Shown piece by piece: positions 44,132-53,568 of a stretch of DNA of 57,595 bases. Position 1 is the stretch's first letter, and each line of letters starts with the position of its first letter. The stretch is from the NCBI GenBank assembly GCA_022820805.1, contig JAJEEV010000022.1, positions 1 through 57,595 on the forward strand, read 5' to 3'. The position numbers and the translations under genes were made by a program. The notes beneath the pieces are model-generated. The model saw only the letters and a program-made list of their open reading frames with translations, made no database searches and was not told where the DNA came from. The DNA comes from Acidimicrobiia bacterium. GTDB taxonomy: Bacteria > Actinomycetota > Acidimicrobiia > Acidimicrobiales > Aldehydirespiratoraceae.

Positions 44132-45874
44132 TCAGTCGATCAGGTCGGCCAGCAGGCGGAAGCCCCGCCCCGAGCAGTCACTGCAGATGTCCGACAGCGA
44201 CTCGAGCAGTCCCTCACCGCTGCGCTTGCGGGTCATCTCCATCAGCCCGAGGCCGCTGATGTCGAGCACCTGCGTCCGGGTCTTGTCCCGGGCCAGAGCC
44301 TCGCGGAAGCGCTTGGTCACCTGGGCCCGGTTGGCGGCCACCTCCATGTCCACGAAGTCCACGACGATGATGCCGCCGATGTCGCGCAGCCGCAGCTGGC
44401 GGGCCAGCTCGTCGGCGGCCTCGAGATTGTTGGCCAGGACGGTCTCCTCGAGACTGGACTTGCCGACGTTCTTGCCCGTGTTGACGTCGACCACTGTGAG
44501 GGCCTCGGTGTGCTCGATGATGAGCGAGCCGCCCGAGGGCAGCCAGACCTTGGGCTCGAGCGCCTTCTTGAGCTGCTCGGTCACGTAGTAGCGCTCGAAC
44601 AGCGGCAGATCCTGCCCGGCCGCGTCGTAGTGCTCCACCCGGTCCGCGAGCGGCCGGATGATCGACGAGATGTAGCCGGACACCTTCGAGTAGAGGTCGT
44701 GGTCGTCGATGATCACGCCCCGGTAGTCGGCGTTGAGCTCCTCACGGATGAGTCGCAGCGGCGCCTCGGGCTCCCGGTACAGCAGCGCCGGAGCCGACGA
44801 CGACTTGGCCAGCTTCTGGATGTCGTTCCACTGGCGCACCAGGCGCTCGGTGTCGCGCTCGATCTCTGCCGCGGTGACCTTCTCGGCCGCGGTCCGCATG
44901 ATCAGCCCATGGCCGTCGGGCTTCACCTTCTCCAGGATCGACCGCAGGCGCCTGCGCTCAGAGTCCGGGAGGCGCTTGGAGATGCCGAATCCCGACGAGT
45001 TCGGTACCAGGACCACGAACCGGCCCGCCAGGGAGACGTCCTGGGTGAGGCGGGCGCCCTTCTCGCCGATCGGGTTCTTGGTGACCTGGCACAGGATCGA
45101 CTGCTTGGGCTTGAGCAGCTCCTCGATGCGGGGCTTGGTCTGTTCGCCGTCGCTGCGGTCGCCCTCGATCTCGTCGGGGTCGTACTGGACGTCGCCCCGG
45201 TACAGGACCGCGTTCTTGGGCGTGCCGATGTCGACGAACGCGGTCTCCATGCCCGGCAGCACGTTCTGAACCCGTCCGAGATAGATGTTGCCGTGGATCT
45301 GGCTGATGTCGTCGGCCGGTCGCGACACCCGGAACTCGATCAGGCGCCTGCCCTCGAGCACCGCGATCTGGGTGGCCTGCTCGCTCACGTGCACGCACAT
45401 TAGGTACCGGCCCAGGGCCTGTCCCTTGCGGGTGCGGCCCCGGCGTCCCTTCAGGTTCTTCTCGTCGAGTTCGACCGGGTCGTCGTAGGTGACGGCCTCA
45501 ACCACCGCGGGCGGTCGAGACTTCTGACCGGACCGGTTGCCGCCGCCGCGGCGACGCCGCCTGCGCCGCCCGCCGGTGGCCGAGCCGCTCTCGGACCCGC
45601 GGCCCTCGCTCTTGCGGCCGTCGGTCGCGGCCGCCGGCGTCGGCGGGGCGGGGCGGGTGTCCCCGATCTTGGGCTTGCGGCCCGGCTGTTGATCCGGGCG
45701 GCGGGGTCTTGTTGACCGGCCGTCGGGCGCTCCGGCGGAGTCAGCCTGCTTTCCGGGCTGTGGCCGTGGCGCCTTCGCCTCCTTCTCGGACTGCTTCTTC
45801 GCCTCCGGTCTAGGCTTCCGCGCTTCCTTCTTGGCGGCGCTGGGTGCGCCCGCCGCGTTGCGTTCGTTGGTCAT
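44132..45874 (-). CDS. rne: Ribonuclease E/G family protein
   Basis: Endoribonuclease of mRNA turnover and rRNA processing. The 580 residues start with a ~150-residue basic/Gly/Pro/Arg-rich tail (including RRRRRGGGNRS), then an S1-like domain (ISQIHGNIYLGRVQNVLPGMETAFVDIG interrupted for length), the 5'-sensor and the DNase I-like catalytic domain with DVNTG and GGIIVVDFVDME aspartates. Near the C-terminus CSDCSGRG is the Zn-link pair of Cys. The low-complexity region lies at the N-terminus, unlike E. coli RNase E. Confidence 0.92.
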   Translation of the reverse strand: MTNERNAAGAPSAAKKEARKPRPEAKKQSEKEAKAPRPQPGKQADSAGAPDGRSTRPRRPDQQPGRKPKIGDTRPAPPTPAAATDGRKSEGRGSESGSATGGRRRRRRRGGGNRSGQKSRPPAVVEAVTYDDPVELDEKNLKGRRGRTRKGQALGRYLMCVHVSEQATQIAVLEGRRLIEFRVSRPADDISQIHGNIYLGRVQNVLPGMETAFVDIGTPKNAVLYRGDVQYDPDEIEGDRSDGEQTKPRIEELLKPKQSILCQVTKNPIGEKGARLTQDVSLAGRFVVLVPNSSGFGISKRLPDSERRRLRSILEKVKPDGHGLIMRTAAEKVTAAEIERDTERLVRQWNDIQKLAKSSSAPALLYREPEAPLRLIREELNADYRGVIIDDHDLYSKVSGYISSIIRPLADRVEHYDAAGQDLPLFERYYVTEQLKKALEPKVWLPSGGSLIIEHTEALTVVDVNTGKNVGKSSLEETVLANNLEAADELARQLRLRDIGGIIVVDFVDMEVAANRAQVTKRFREALARDKTRTQVLDISGLGLMEMTRKRSGEGLLESLSDICSDCSGRGFRLLADLID

Positions 45875-45904
45875 GTTGTTCCTTCAAGTACGTGAGCGGG
45901 CTCG

Positions 45905-46630
45905 TCATGGCGCGAGTCCTGCTCCTGCGACCGACAGCTCCGCGACCGCCAGCGGTTCGCGGCGCTGGAGCCCGTCGGTTGCGATCCATTGGTGAAGACG
46001 GTGGGCCCGCAGAAGGCCGAGCGGCGGGTCGAGGCTCGCGAGCAGTTCCGGCGGGCGCACCGCCCGCGGCTTCGTGCCCAGTTCGGCGATGAGCCTCACA
46101 CCGTCTGTGATGTTCCCCTGCACTTCGGCGGCTAGCACGGCGGGCCGGATGTCATCAGTGTCCAGCCGCCCCTTCCGCTCGCGTTGCACGAGCAGCTCGC
46201 CGCGGGCCAAGGCCCGCTCCAGCGAGTCCGACGCCTCCAGGGCGTCGGCGCCAGCCGCGTCGATCCTCCAAGTACAGCTCGTTACCGCGTGCTGCAGCGA
46301 CGGCTCGCCGGGTGCGAGCCAAGCCGCTGCCATCGCTGTCATTCCCGCCGGCAGCGACGCGGTCAGCGCTGCCACGAGGGTCTCGGTGTCGATGCCGGCC
46401 GCCCGGTCCGGGTCCAGGTCGACGTCGAGGTACTCGGCGTCGGAGGAGAACCCGGTGGACAGGGCCAGCCCGAACGCGATCTTGGGCCTGGGGCTGAACC
46501 CGGCCGAGTAGGCCACACCCACGCGGGCGCGCCGCAGCGCCCGCTCCCAGATCCGGGCCACGTCCCGGTGGGATGTGAAGCGGACCTTGCCGTGCTTCGA
46601 GAAGCGGATCCTCACCCGCGTCGCGCTCAC
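45905..46630 (-). CDS. TIGR03936/DUF2344 radical SAM-linked protein
   Basis: A 241-residue protein of unknown function that travels with the TIGR03960 radical SAM protein; its N-terminus RVRIRFSKHGKVRFTSHRDVARIWERALRRA and PKIAFGLALSTGFSSDAEYLDV are family landmarks. In many bacteria the two are fused. Here it overlaps the radical SAM gene by 4 nt. Proposed roles concern tRNA or ribosome modification, but none is established. Confidence 0.88.
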   Translation of the reverse strand: MSATRVRIRFSKHGKVRFTSHRDVARIWERALRRARVGVAYSAGFSPRPKIAFGLALSTGFSSDAEYLDVDLDPDRAAGIDTETLVAALTASLPAGMTAMAAAWLAPGEPSLQHAVTSCTWRIDAAGADALEASDSLERALARGELLVQRERKGRLDTDDIRPAVLAAEVQGNITDGVRLIAELGTKPRAVRPPELLASLDPPLGLLRAHRLHQWIATDGLQRREPLAVAELSVAGAGLAP

Positions 46631-48579
46631 GGCGCCGCCCCCACCAGCCCGCGCTCGGTCAGGCGCACCGGCACGGCTCCGCCCCGCGAGGTGTCCATGC
46701 CGGTGCCCTGGCTGCCGCCCGCGGGGGGAACCGCGGAGGCCACCACGTGCTCGATGCCGTAGCCGGTGCAGGCCCCGCAGTCATAGCAGGGCGTCCACCG
46801 GCAGTCCTCGAGGCCGACCTCGTCGAGAGCGTCGCGCCAGTCCTGCCACAGGAAGTCCTTGTGGAGCCCGGCCGACAGGTGATCCCAGGGGAGCACCTCC
46901 TCGATGGTGCGGTGGCGGTACACCGAGGCGTCGATGTCGATGTCGCAGGCGTCGGCCGCGGTCCTCCACCGCCGCTCATCGAAGTGCTCCGACCACTCCT
47001 GGAACGTTCCGCCGTGTCGCCACACGTGCTCGATCACCGGTCCGAGCCGGCGGTCGCCCCGGCTGGCGAGCCCCTCGGCCATGCTGGCCGCAGGGTCGTG
47101 CCACTTGAGCTGCACGCCCCGGGACCGGCGCAGATCACCGCGCAGCAGGCCGATCTTGCGCCTCAACTCGGCCGTGGTGTTCTGCCCGAACCACTGGAAC
47201 GGGGTGAACGGCTTGGGCACGAAGCCGCCGACGGACACCGTCACCGAGGGCGACCGCACATGGCTGCGGCCCAGAGCCACGCAGTTGCGGGCCAGTTCCG
47301 CGATGCCGAGCGTGTCGTCGTCGGTCTCGGTGGGAAGCCCGGTGAGGAAGTAGAGCTTCATCCGGCGCCAGCCCTGCGAATAGGCCGACTCCACCGCGGA
47401 GTAGAGGTCGTCCGCGGTGATGAGCTTGTTGATCACCTGGCGCATCCTCCAGGTGCCCGCCTCCGGCGCGAAGGTGAGCCCGGTCCGGCGGGCCCGCTGG
47501 ATCTGGGCCGCGATGCCGACCGTGAAGGCGTCGACGCGCAGGCTCGGCAACGACACCGACACCTGGCCGCAGCCGGACTCGTCGACGGTGGAGGCCACCA
47601 CCTGCTCGATGCCGCTGAAGTCGGCGGTGCTCAACGACGTGAGAGCGACCTCGTCGTAGCCGGTCCGGCGCAGACCCTCGCTCACCATGGTGCGCACCTG
47701 CTCGGCCGGGCGCTCGCGCACCGGGCGGGTGATCATCCCGGCCTGGCAGAAGCGGCAGCCCCGCGTGCAGCCCCTGAAGACCTCGACGTTGAGGCGGTCG
47801 TGGACCACCTCCGTCAGCGGGACGAGCTGGCTCTTGGGATAGGGCCAGGCGGCAAGGTCGGCCACGGTGCGCTTCTCGACGACGGCGGGCACATCGGGGT
47901 GCAGCGGCTCGACGGCGGCGAGGTTGCCGCGGTCGTAGACCGGTCGGTACTGCGACGGCACGTAGACGCCGGGCACCCGGGCGAGGGCCCGGAGGATCCC
48001 GCGCCGGCCCCCGGGCCGGCCCGAGGTCTTCCAGTCGTGGAGCACGTCGGTGATGTCGCCAACCGCCTCCTCGCCGTCGCCCAGCACCACGAAGTCGACG
48101 AAGTCGGCCAGCGGCTCGGGGTTGTAGGTGCAATGGCCCCCGGCCCCGATCAGGGGATCCGCGTCGTGCCTCGACTCGCTGTGAACCGGGACGCCCGCGA
48201 GATCGATGCAGTTCAGCACGTTCGTGTAGGTGAGCTCGGCGGAGAGGTTGAATGCGATGACGTCGAACAGCGCGGCCGGGCGGTGGGTGTCCAGCGAGAA
48301 CAGGGGCAGTCCCTCGGCCCGCATCTGCGCCTCCAGGTCCACCCAGGGCGCGTAGGCCCGCTCGGCGGCCGCGTCGGGGCGCTCGTTGAGGATCTCGTAG
48401 AGGATCTGTAGGCCCTGGTTGGGCAAGCCGATCTCGTAGGTGTCGGGATAGGTGAGCAGCCACGACACGATCCCGGGGCCGTGCTCGGGGGTCTGCATCC
48501 CGTGCTCGCCCCCGATGTAGCGGGCGGGCTTGGACACCTGGGGCAACAAAGGCTCAAGTAGGTGCCACAGGCTTGTCAC
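46627..48579 (-). CDS. TIGR03960 B12-binding-type radical SAM protein
   Basis: A 650-residue radical SAM enzyme. The N-terminal ~230 residues form a B12-binding-like Rossmann domain (YPDTYEIGLPNQGLQILYEILN) and the core contains the [4Fe-4S] motif CTRGCRFCQAG with Cys-x3-Cys-x2-Cys. Later come the usual SLSTADFSGIEQVV and PEAGTWRMRQVINK segments. The C-terminus has CDCGACTGYG-like YDCGACTGYG cysteines. Reaction and substrate are unknown. It lies between the TIGR03936 gene and the rodA cluster. Confidence 0.9.
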   Translation of the reverse strand: MTSLWHLLEPLLPQVSKPARYIGGEHGMQTPEHGPGIVSWLLTYPDTYEIGLPNQGLQILYEILNERPDAAAERAYAPWVDLEAQMRAEGLPLFSLDTHRPAALFDVIAFNLSAELTYTNVLNCIDLAGVPVHSESRHDADPLIGAGGHCTYNPEPLADFVDFVVLGDGEEAVGDITDVLHDWKTSGRPGGRRGILRALARVPGVYVPSQYRPVYDRGNLAAVEPLHPDVPAVVEKRTVADLAAWPYPKSQLVPLTEVVHDRLNVEVFRGCTRGCRFCQAGMITRPVRERPAEQVRTMVSEGLRRTGYDEVALTSLSTADFSGIEQVVASTVDESGCGQVSVSLPSLRVDAFTVGIAAQIQRARRTGLTFAPEAGTWRMRQVINKLITADDLYSAVESAYSQGWRRMKLYFLTGLPTETDDDTLGIAELARNCVALGRSHVRSPSVTVSVGGFVPKPFTPFQWFGQNTTAELRRKIGLLRGDLRRSRGVQLKWHDPAASMAEGLASRGDRRLGPVIEHVWRHGGTFQEWSEHFDERRWRTAADACDIDIDASVYRHRTIEEVLPWDHLSAGLHKDFLWQDWRDALDEVGLEDCRWTPCYDCGACTGYGIEHVVASAVPPAGGSQGTGMDTSRGGAVPVRLTERGLVGAAP

Positions 48580-48588
48580 TGTGACAGC

Positions 48589-49776
48589 CTACATCTGCTG
48601 GTTGAGCATCCCTTCGATGTCGAGGCGGCGGCGGTAGACCCCGGCCACCAGCCCGAGCGCGGCCATCGACGTCAGCATCGAGGATCCTCCGTAGCTGACC
48701 AGGGGCAGCGGGATCCCGGTCACCGGCATCATTCCCATGGTCATGCCGACCGACTGGAACATCTGGAACAGGAACATGGCGAAGACCCCTGTGCAGACGA
48801 GCCGCTCGAACGGGGTCGCAGCGATCTGAGCCGTCCGCCAGATGCGGAACAGCAGCACCGCGTACAGGCCCAGCAGCAGCAGGGCTCCCCGCAGGCCCAG
48901 CTCCTCGCCCGCGACCGTGAAGATGAAGTCTGTCTGCTGTTCGGGGACCAGGTCGGACCGGGTCTGGGTTCCCTCGAACAGGCCCTGTCCCCGGATGCCC
49001 CCGTTGCCGATGGCGATCTGTGCCTGCTCGACGTTGAAGGCATAGGTGGCAGCATCGTCGCTGGCCTCCGACGGGGCGAACAGGTAGACGCGCAGGCGGG
49101 CCTCCTGGTAGTCGGCCAGCGCGTCCGAGCGGAGCACGCCCACGATCCCCACCGCGGCGACGATCGCCAGCAGGGCGATCCAGCGAAGCTTGATGCCGCT
49201 CGCGACCACGCTCACGAGGGCGATCACCAGGTACACCAGCATGGTTCCGAGGTCGGGCTGGAGCATCAGCAAGCCGATCGGCGCGGCGGTGAGGCCCAGG
49301 GCCAGCGCCACCCTGGTCAACCCGGCCCCGCCGCTGCGGGGCGACAGCAGCAGCGCCAGACCCAATATCACCACCAGCTTCCCGGGTTCCGACGGCTGCA
49401 TCCTGAACGTCCCGAGGGAGAACCAGCCCCGGGTGCCGCTGACCTCCACGCCCACCTGCAGCACGAGCCACAACGCGCCCATCATGGCCACGAAGGCGAG
49501 GGGATAGAGCCTCCTCATGTGCCGGGGAGCGATGAACGCGGCCACGATGGCCACCACTACGCCGATGGTGATGAACAGGATCTGCCGCTCAAGGAAGCTG
49601 TTGTCGGGCTCCGTGAAGTCGTCGACCACTCCCCTGGTGGCGGAGTAGACGAGAACCGACCCGATCGCGGCGACGGCCAGAGCCGACAGGATCAGGAACG
49701 GATCGATCAGCAGCCACCAGGGATCCTTCTCACGCTCGAGGTTCTGTTGCTCGGGCGGCGACGCGAGGACAGTCAC
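48589..49776 (-). CDS. rodA: RodA peptidoglycan glycosyltransferase
   Basis: SEDS-family polymerase for rod elongation. The 395 residues have about ten hydrophobic segments, and the family stretch MQPSEPGKLVVILGLALLL, LMLQPDLGTMLVYLVIA with the catalytic Asp in QPDLGT, and the final SVGMTMGMMPVTGIPLPLVSYGGSS region (split here to keep to size). It overlaps mrdA by 4 nt and is translated after it. Confidence 0.94.
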   Translation of the reverse strand: MTVLASPPEQQNLEREKDPWWLLIDPFLILSALAVAAIGSVLVYSATRGVVDDFTEPDNSFLERQILFITIGVVVAIVAAFIAPRHMRRLYPLAFVAMMGALWLVLQVGVEVSGTRGWFSLGTFRMQPSEPGKLVVILGLALLLSPRSGGAGLTRVALALGLTAAPIGLLMLQPDLGTMLVYLVIALVSVVASGIKLRWIALLAIVAAVGIVGVLRSDALADYQEARLRVYLFAPSEASDDAATYAFNVEQAQIAIGNGGIRGQGLFEGTQTRSDLVPEQQTDFIFTVAGEELGLRGALLLLGLYAVLLFRIWRTAQIAATPFERLVCTGVFAMFLFQMFQSVGMTMGMMPVTGIPLPLVSYGGSSMLTSMAALGLVAGVYRRRLDIEGMLNQQM

Positions 49777-52064
49777 AGCAGCGCGTCCAGTCCTCGCTGC
49801 TCCACCGCGATCTCGCCGCCCACCAGCTCAGCGCACTCCTGTGACAGCACGGGCCGCTCCTCGGAGATCGGCACGCCGTCGTCGTCGACCTTGATCTCGC
49901 CGGTGCGGATGCCCTCGAGGAACACCACCAGCAGCTTGACCTCCCCGTAGCAGGCATCCACCTCCTTGGCCGTCCGGGCCCGCTCGACGGTGTCGGTGGC
50001 GATCGGGAACATGATCCGGGCCACGGCCGGTGCGGCCACATCACCACCGAAGCCGGCCTCCTCCAACACCATCGCCACCACCACCTCGGGCGTGTAGTCG
50101 AAGCCTCGCTCGGGCCACGGTGCCGGTCCGAACGCCGCGAACCATGCGAAGTCGGCCTTGCCCTGCTTCTCCGCCGTCCCGGTCTTGCCGGCCACGGGCC
50201 ACGCCGCGAGCGGGAAGTCGATGCCCCCCTCCGCGGGAAGGTTGAACGCCTCGTAGGCCGTTCCCCGCAGCAGGGCCTCGTCGCTGGTGGCGCTCGGAAG
50301 GTTGTAGGCGGTCACTCCGTTCAACCCGTCGAGCAGCGGTTCGGACAGCGCCGCGGTCCAATCGAGCTCCCGTACGAGCCTCGGGCCGAACTCCTCGAGG
50401 ACGTTGCCGTTGCGGTCGGTGATCCTGGTGGCGATGTTGGGCTGGTGGAGCTTGCCCTCGCTGGCCACCACGGCGTACAGGTTGGCCACCTGCAGCGGCG
50501 TGGCCAGGAGGTTGCCCTGGCCGATGGCCAGGTTGATGGTGTCGCCCGCGAACCACTGGTCTCCGCCGCGCAGGAACACCCCCTGCTCGAACTGGTAGTC
50601 GTAGTACTCCCGGTCCGGCACGACCCCGGGCCTCTCGTGGGGAAGCGGGACGCCGGTGTGGGAGCCGAAGCCGAATGCCTCCGCGGCCTCCTGAATGCCC
50701 TCGTCGAGGGGTGAGGCCCGCCGGAAGAAGCCCTCGCCCCCGATCCGGTAGAAGTAGGTGTCGCTCGACACGGTGATGGCGTCGCGCAGGTCGACGCCAC
50801 GCTCGCAGCAGTAGGGGCTCTCGAACACGCAGGTGTCGGAATCCTCGAGGCAGTAGGGATAGCGGTAGGTCCCGGTGTCCCGGTAGAACTCGTCGACGCC
50901 GGTCAGGGCGACACCGGTGTCGGCGATAACTCCCTGGGTCAGCGCGGCGTAGGCGGTCACGACCTTGAAGGTGGAGCCCGGCGCGTAGAGCCCCTGGATG
51001 GCCCGGTTGAGGATCGGCGAGTAGTTCTCCTCCGCGGTGAGGTCGTTGAACAGCCGCTGGGAGATCCCGTCCACGAACTCCCGGGGATCGAAGGTGGGGA
51101 AGGACGCCATGGCCAGCACGGAGCCGTCCCTCGGGTCGAGGACCACCGCCGCGCCGGCCGACGCCACGAAGCGGGGGGAGCCGGACTCCTCGGGAGGCGC
51201 CTGGTCCCGGGCGTCGTCGAGTCCCCGGCGCAGCTGGCGCTCGACGAGGCTCTGGAGGTCGAGGTCGATCGTGAGGTGCACGTCGTTGCCCGGCTGCGGC
51301 TGTCGAGCCTTTTCCTGGTGGACCTTGACGATCTCGTCGAGCCGGTTCACCTCGAAGACGCGCACGCCGGGGACGCCCCGCAGCTCGCTCTCGAAGATGC
51401 GCTCCACGCCGGACTTCCCGATCTCGTCCCCGGGCTGGTACGACTTGGCGTTGGGATCCGACGGGTCGCTCTGCGCGCTCAGCGTGCGGTACTCGGACTC
51501 GGTCAGCGGCCCCACGTAACCGAGCAGGTGGGCGGCCAACTCCCCGTAGGGGTAGCTGCGCACCGTCCGCTCCTCCACGGACACCCCGGGGAACAGGTCG
51601 GGTCGTTCGCCCAGGTACAGCAGCAGGTCGGGGTCGATGTCGACGGCCAACGGAACCCTGTCGAACGGCCCGTACTCGCGGCTCGCGAGCCGCTCCTCGA
51701 TGTGGCGGACCTTCGTCAGGCGGCCGGAACGGCTGACGATCTGTGCGAGCTCGAGGAGCACACCGCGCTGCTCGGACTCGTCGAGGGCAGCTCTGAACGC
51801 CAGGCGATCGATCGTCACCACCTGGACCACCTTGTTGTCCACCAGGATCCGACCCTTGGCGTCGAAGATGCGGCCCCGGGGGGCCTCGGTGTACACCACT
51901 CTCAGGATGTTGGCCGAGGCGACCTCCTGCAGTTCCTCGTGCTCGAGCACCTGCAGGTACCACAGCCGCGCCACCAGGGCGGCCACCAGGCAGACGGCCA
52001 CGATGCCGACGACGTAGAGCCGGAAGCTCTGGCGCTCGTAGACGCCGGAACCGTTGTCCGCCAT
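49773..52064 (-). CDS. mrdA: Penicillin-binding protein 2 (MrdA), elongation transpeptidase
   Basis: Cross-links new peptidoglycan with RodA. In 763 residues: short cytoplasmic tail, membrane helix (about 16-36), dimerisation domain (60-280) and transpeptidase domain with STFK (Ser364), SSD (433-435, replacing the usual SxN) and KTGT in VAGKTGTAEKQG. An unusual cysteine-rich insert, with Cys405, 412, 419 and 420, precedes the SSD motif. ATG 52064 overlaps the mreD stop (ATGA) and agrees with the membrane topology, so I reject the 25-residue longer version. Confidence 0.94.
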   Translation of the reverse strand: MADNGSGVYERQSFRLYVVGIVAVCLVAALVARLWYLQVLEHEELQEVASANILRVVYTEAPRGRIFDAKGRILVDNKVVQVVTIDRLAFRAALDESEQRGVLLELAQIVSRSGRLTKVRHIEERLASREYGPFDRVPLAVDIDPDLLLYLGERPDLFPGVSVEERTVRSYPYGELAAHLLGYVGPLTESEYRTLSAQSDPSDPNAKSYQPGDEIGKSGVERIFESELRGVPGVRVFEVNRLDEIVKVHQEKARQPQPGNDVHLTIDLDLQSLVERQLRRGLDDARDQAPPEESGSPRFVASAGAAVVLDPRDGSVLAMASFPTFDPREFVDGISQRLFNDLTAEENYSPILNRAIQGLYAPGSTFKVVTAYAALTQGVIADTGVALTGVDEFYRDTGTYRYPYCLEDSDTCVFESPYCCERGVDLRDAITVSSDTYFYRIGGEGFFRRASPLDEGIQEAAEAFGFGSHTGVPLPHERPGVVPDREYYDYQFEQGVFLRGGDQWFAGDTINLAIGQGNLLATPLQVANLYAVVASEGKLHQPNIATRITDRNGNVLEEFGPRLVRELDWTAALSEPLLDGLNGVTAYNLPSATSDEALLRGTAYEAFNLPAEGGIDFPLAAWPVAGKTGTAEKQGKADFAWFAAFGPAPWPERGFDYTPEVVVAMVLEEAGFGGDVAAPAVARIMFPIATDTVERARTAKEVDACYGEVKLLVVFLEGIRTGEIKVDDDGVPISEERPVLSQECAELVGGEIAVEQRGLDALL

Positions 52065-52666
52065 CAGCGCCCGATCCTGGCCGCGGCGCGGGGTGAGTCG
52101 ACGGACGGTTCGCGGACCCGGCCGCCCCACAGAGCCCACCGCATCGCCGGCGCCACCACCAGCGACAGCACCGCATTGAATGCCGACGAGACGAGCACGA
52201 TCCTCAACAGGTCGTCGTCGAGCAGGCCCCGCTGGCCGACAACCTCTCCCAGCACCGCGTAGACCGCCACCGAGGCCGCCGTTCCGGCGAAGGCGAGCAG
52301 CGCCGTCTGGACTCGGGTGTCATGGAAGAGGTCCTGGGTGACGCTGCCCAGCCCGAAGGCCACGAGAGCGAACGACACCGCAGCCAGCCCGAGCGGGGTC
52401 GGCAGGTAGACGTCCCACATCAAGCCGGCCCCGAAGGCGACCAGCGAGCCCTTCTGGGCCCCGCCCAACAGTCCCGCCAGGACGGCCACCAGAGCCGGCA
52501 GTTTGGGAGCCACCCCGACCACGCGCACCTCGACGAAGAGCGTCAGCTGGAGCAGCAGCGCGGCCATGTACACCAGGAACACCCGCAGGGCGGCCATCAG
52601 CCCGCTGGCGCGCAGTGACGAGAGCCCCCTGCGCATCGGTGTCGAGACCCTCTGCGGCGCGGTCAC
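52064..52666 (-). CDS. mreD: Rod shape-determining protein MreD
   Basis: Integral membrane protein of the elongasome. The 200 residues are mostly hydrophobic with about five segments, one at about 26-48 (LRVFLVYMAALLLQLTLF) and others to the end. Family signatures are weak, so its placement between mreC and mrdA is the best evidence. It overlaps both neighbours by 3-4 nt. Confidence 0.85.
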   Translation of the reverse strand: MTAPQRVSTPMRRGLSSLRASGLMAALRVFLVYMAALLLQLTLFVEVRVVGVAPKLPALVAVLAGLLGGAQKGSLVAFGAGLMWDVYLPTPLGLAAVSFALVAFGLGSVTQDLFHDTRVQTALLAFAGTAASVAVYAVLGEVVGQRGLLDDDLLRIVLVSSAFNAVLSLVVAPAMRWALWGGRVREPSVDSPRAAARIGR

Positions 52667-53559
52667 GGCGACTGCTCCGGGAACGGCGAGTCCGGCCCGA
52701 TCGGCGCCTCGTCGACCGGCACCTGCAGCAGCACGGTGACGAATCCGAGATCATCGACGGCGGCGGCGAGATCGACGGTCACCAACTGCACCAGACCCGC
52801 TTCGGCCGGCTCGACGGCGGCCACCCGGCCCACCGGAATGTTGGCGGGATAGCGACTGCCCGCGGCGGTGACCACCGCGCTCCCGATCGCGGGCAGCTCG
52901 GAGAGGTCCCCGGTCTCGGGCCAGCGCAGACCGGTGTCCACGACGAACTTGGTCTGCTCGCCGGCCATCCCGTGACCGAGCCCGACGTCGCCGGTGTCGA
53001 TCAGGCGCACACCGATCACCAGGTTCGGATTGCTGATCACGGTGACCGTGCTCTGGCCGGTGTCTACGGTCTCGACCCTTCCGACGAGCCCGGCCGCGGT
53101 GACCACCGCCATGCCTGGAGCCACCCCGTCGCGGTGTCCCACGTCGATCGACACCACGTCGTCGTCGAAGTTGCCCACCGAGTCGCGCAGCACCGAGGCG
53201 GTGACCTGCTCGATGTCGTCCACGTAGGTCACCCCGGTGGCGTCGAGGAGCCTGTCGAGGGTGTCGTCGCGAGCCGCGGCCCGTATGTCGGCGCTGCGGA
53301 GGCTGTCCACCTCGGCGCGGAGTTGTTCGTTCTCGGAACGGAGGTCGTTGTAGGAGAACATGACCGTCCACACCTCGGCCACCGGTCCGAGCACGACATC
53401 GACCGCGGAGACGACCGGCTCGAGGACGTCGCGCACCCGGCTCTGGGCCGTCTCCAGCGGGCCGTAGCCACGGAAGTCGAGCGTCAGCAGCGTCACCGCG
53501 GTGAGGATCAACAGGAGTAAGCGGTAGCGGGACCGCCCGCTGCGTTGGGCCACCGCCAT
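52663..53559 (-). CDS. mreC: Rod shape-determining protein MreC
   Basis: Bitopic scaffold linking MreB to PBP2. The 298 residues have a membrane helix (about 12-30, RYRLLLLILTAVTLLTLDF), a coiled-coil segment (about 60-95, NDLRSENEQLRAEVDSLR) and a C-terminal beta-domain with GVAPGMAVVTAAGLVGRV and NPNLVIGVRL. It lies 9 nt after mreB and overlaps mreD. Confidence 0.93.
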   Translation of the reverse strand: MAVAQRSGRSRYRLLLLILTAVTLLTLDFRGYGPLETAQSRVRDVLEPVVSAVDVVLGPVAEVWTVMFSYNDLRSENEQLRAEVDSLRSADIRAAARDDTLDRLLDATGVTYVDDIEQVTASVLRDSVGNFDDDVVSIDVGHRDGVAPGMAVVTAAGLVGRVETVDTGQSTVTVISNPNLVIGVRLIDTGDVGLGHGMAGEQTKFVVDTGLRWPETGDLSELPAIGSAVVTAAGSRYPANIPVGRVAAVEPAEAGLVQLVTVDLAAAVDDLGFVTVLLQVPVDEAPIGPDSPFPEQSP

Positions 53560-53568
53560 GGCCCGGCG

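Noticed and set aside
46747..48411. 554-residue ORF antisense to the TIGR03960 gene
   Set aside because: Antisense shadow; the radical SAM motif lies on the minus strand.
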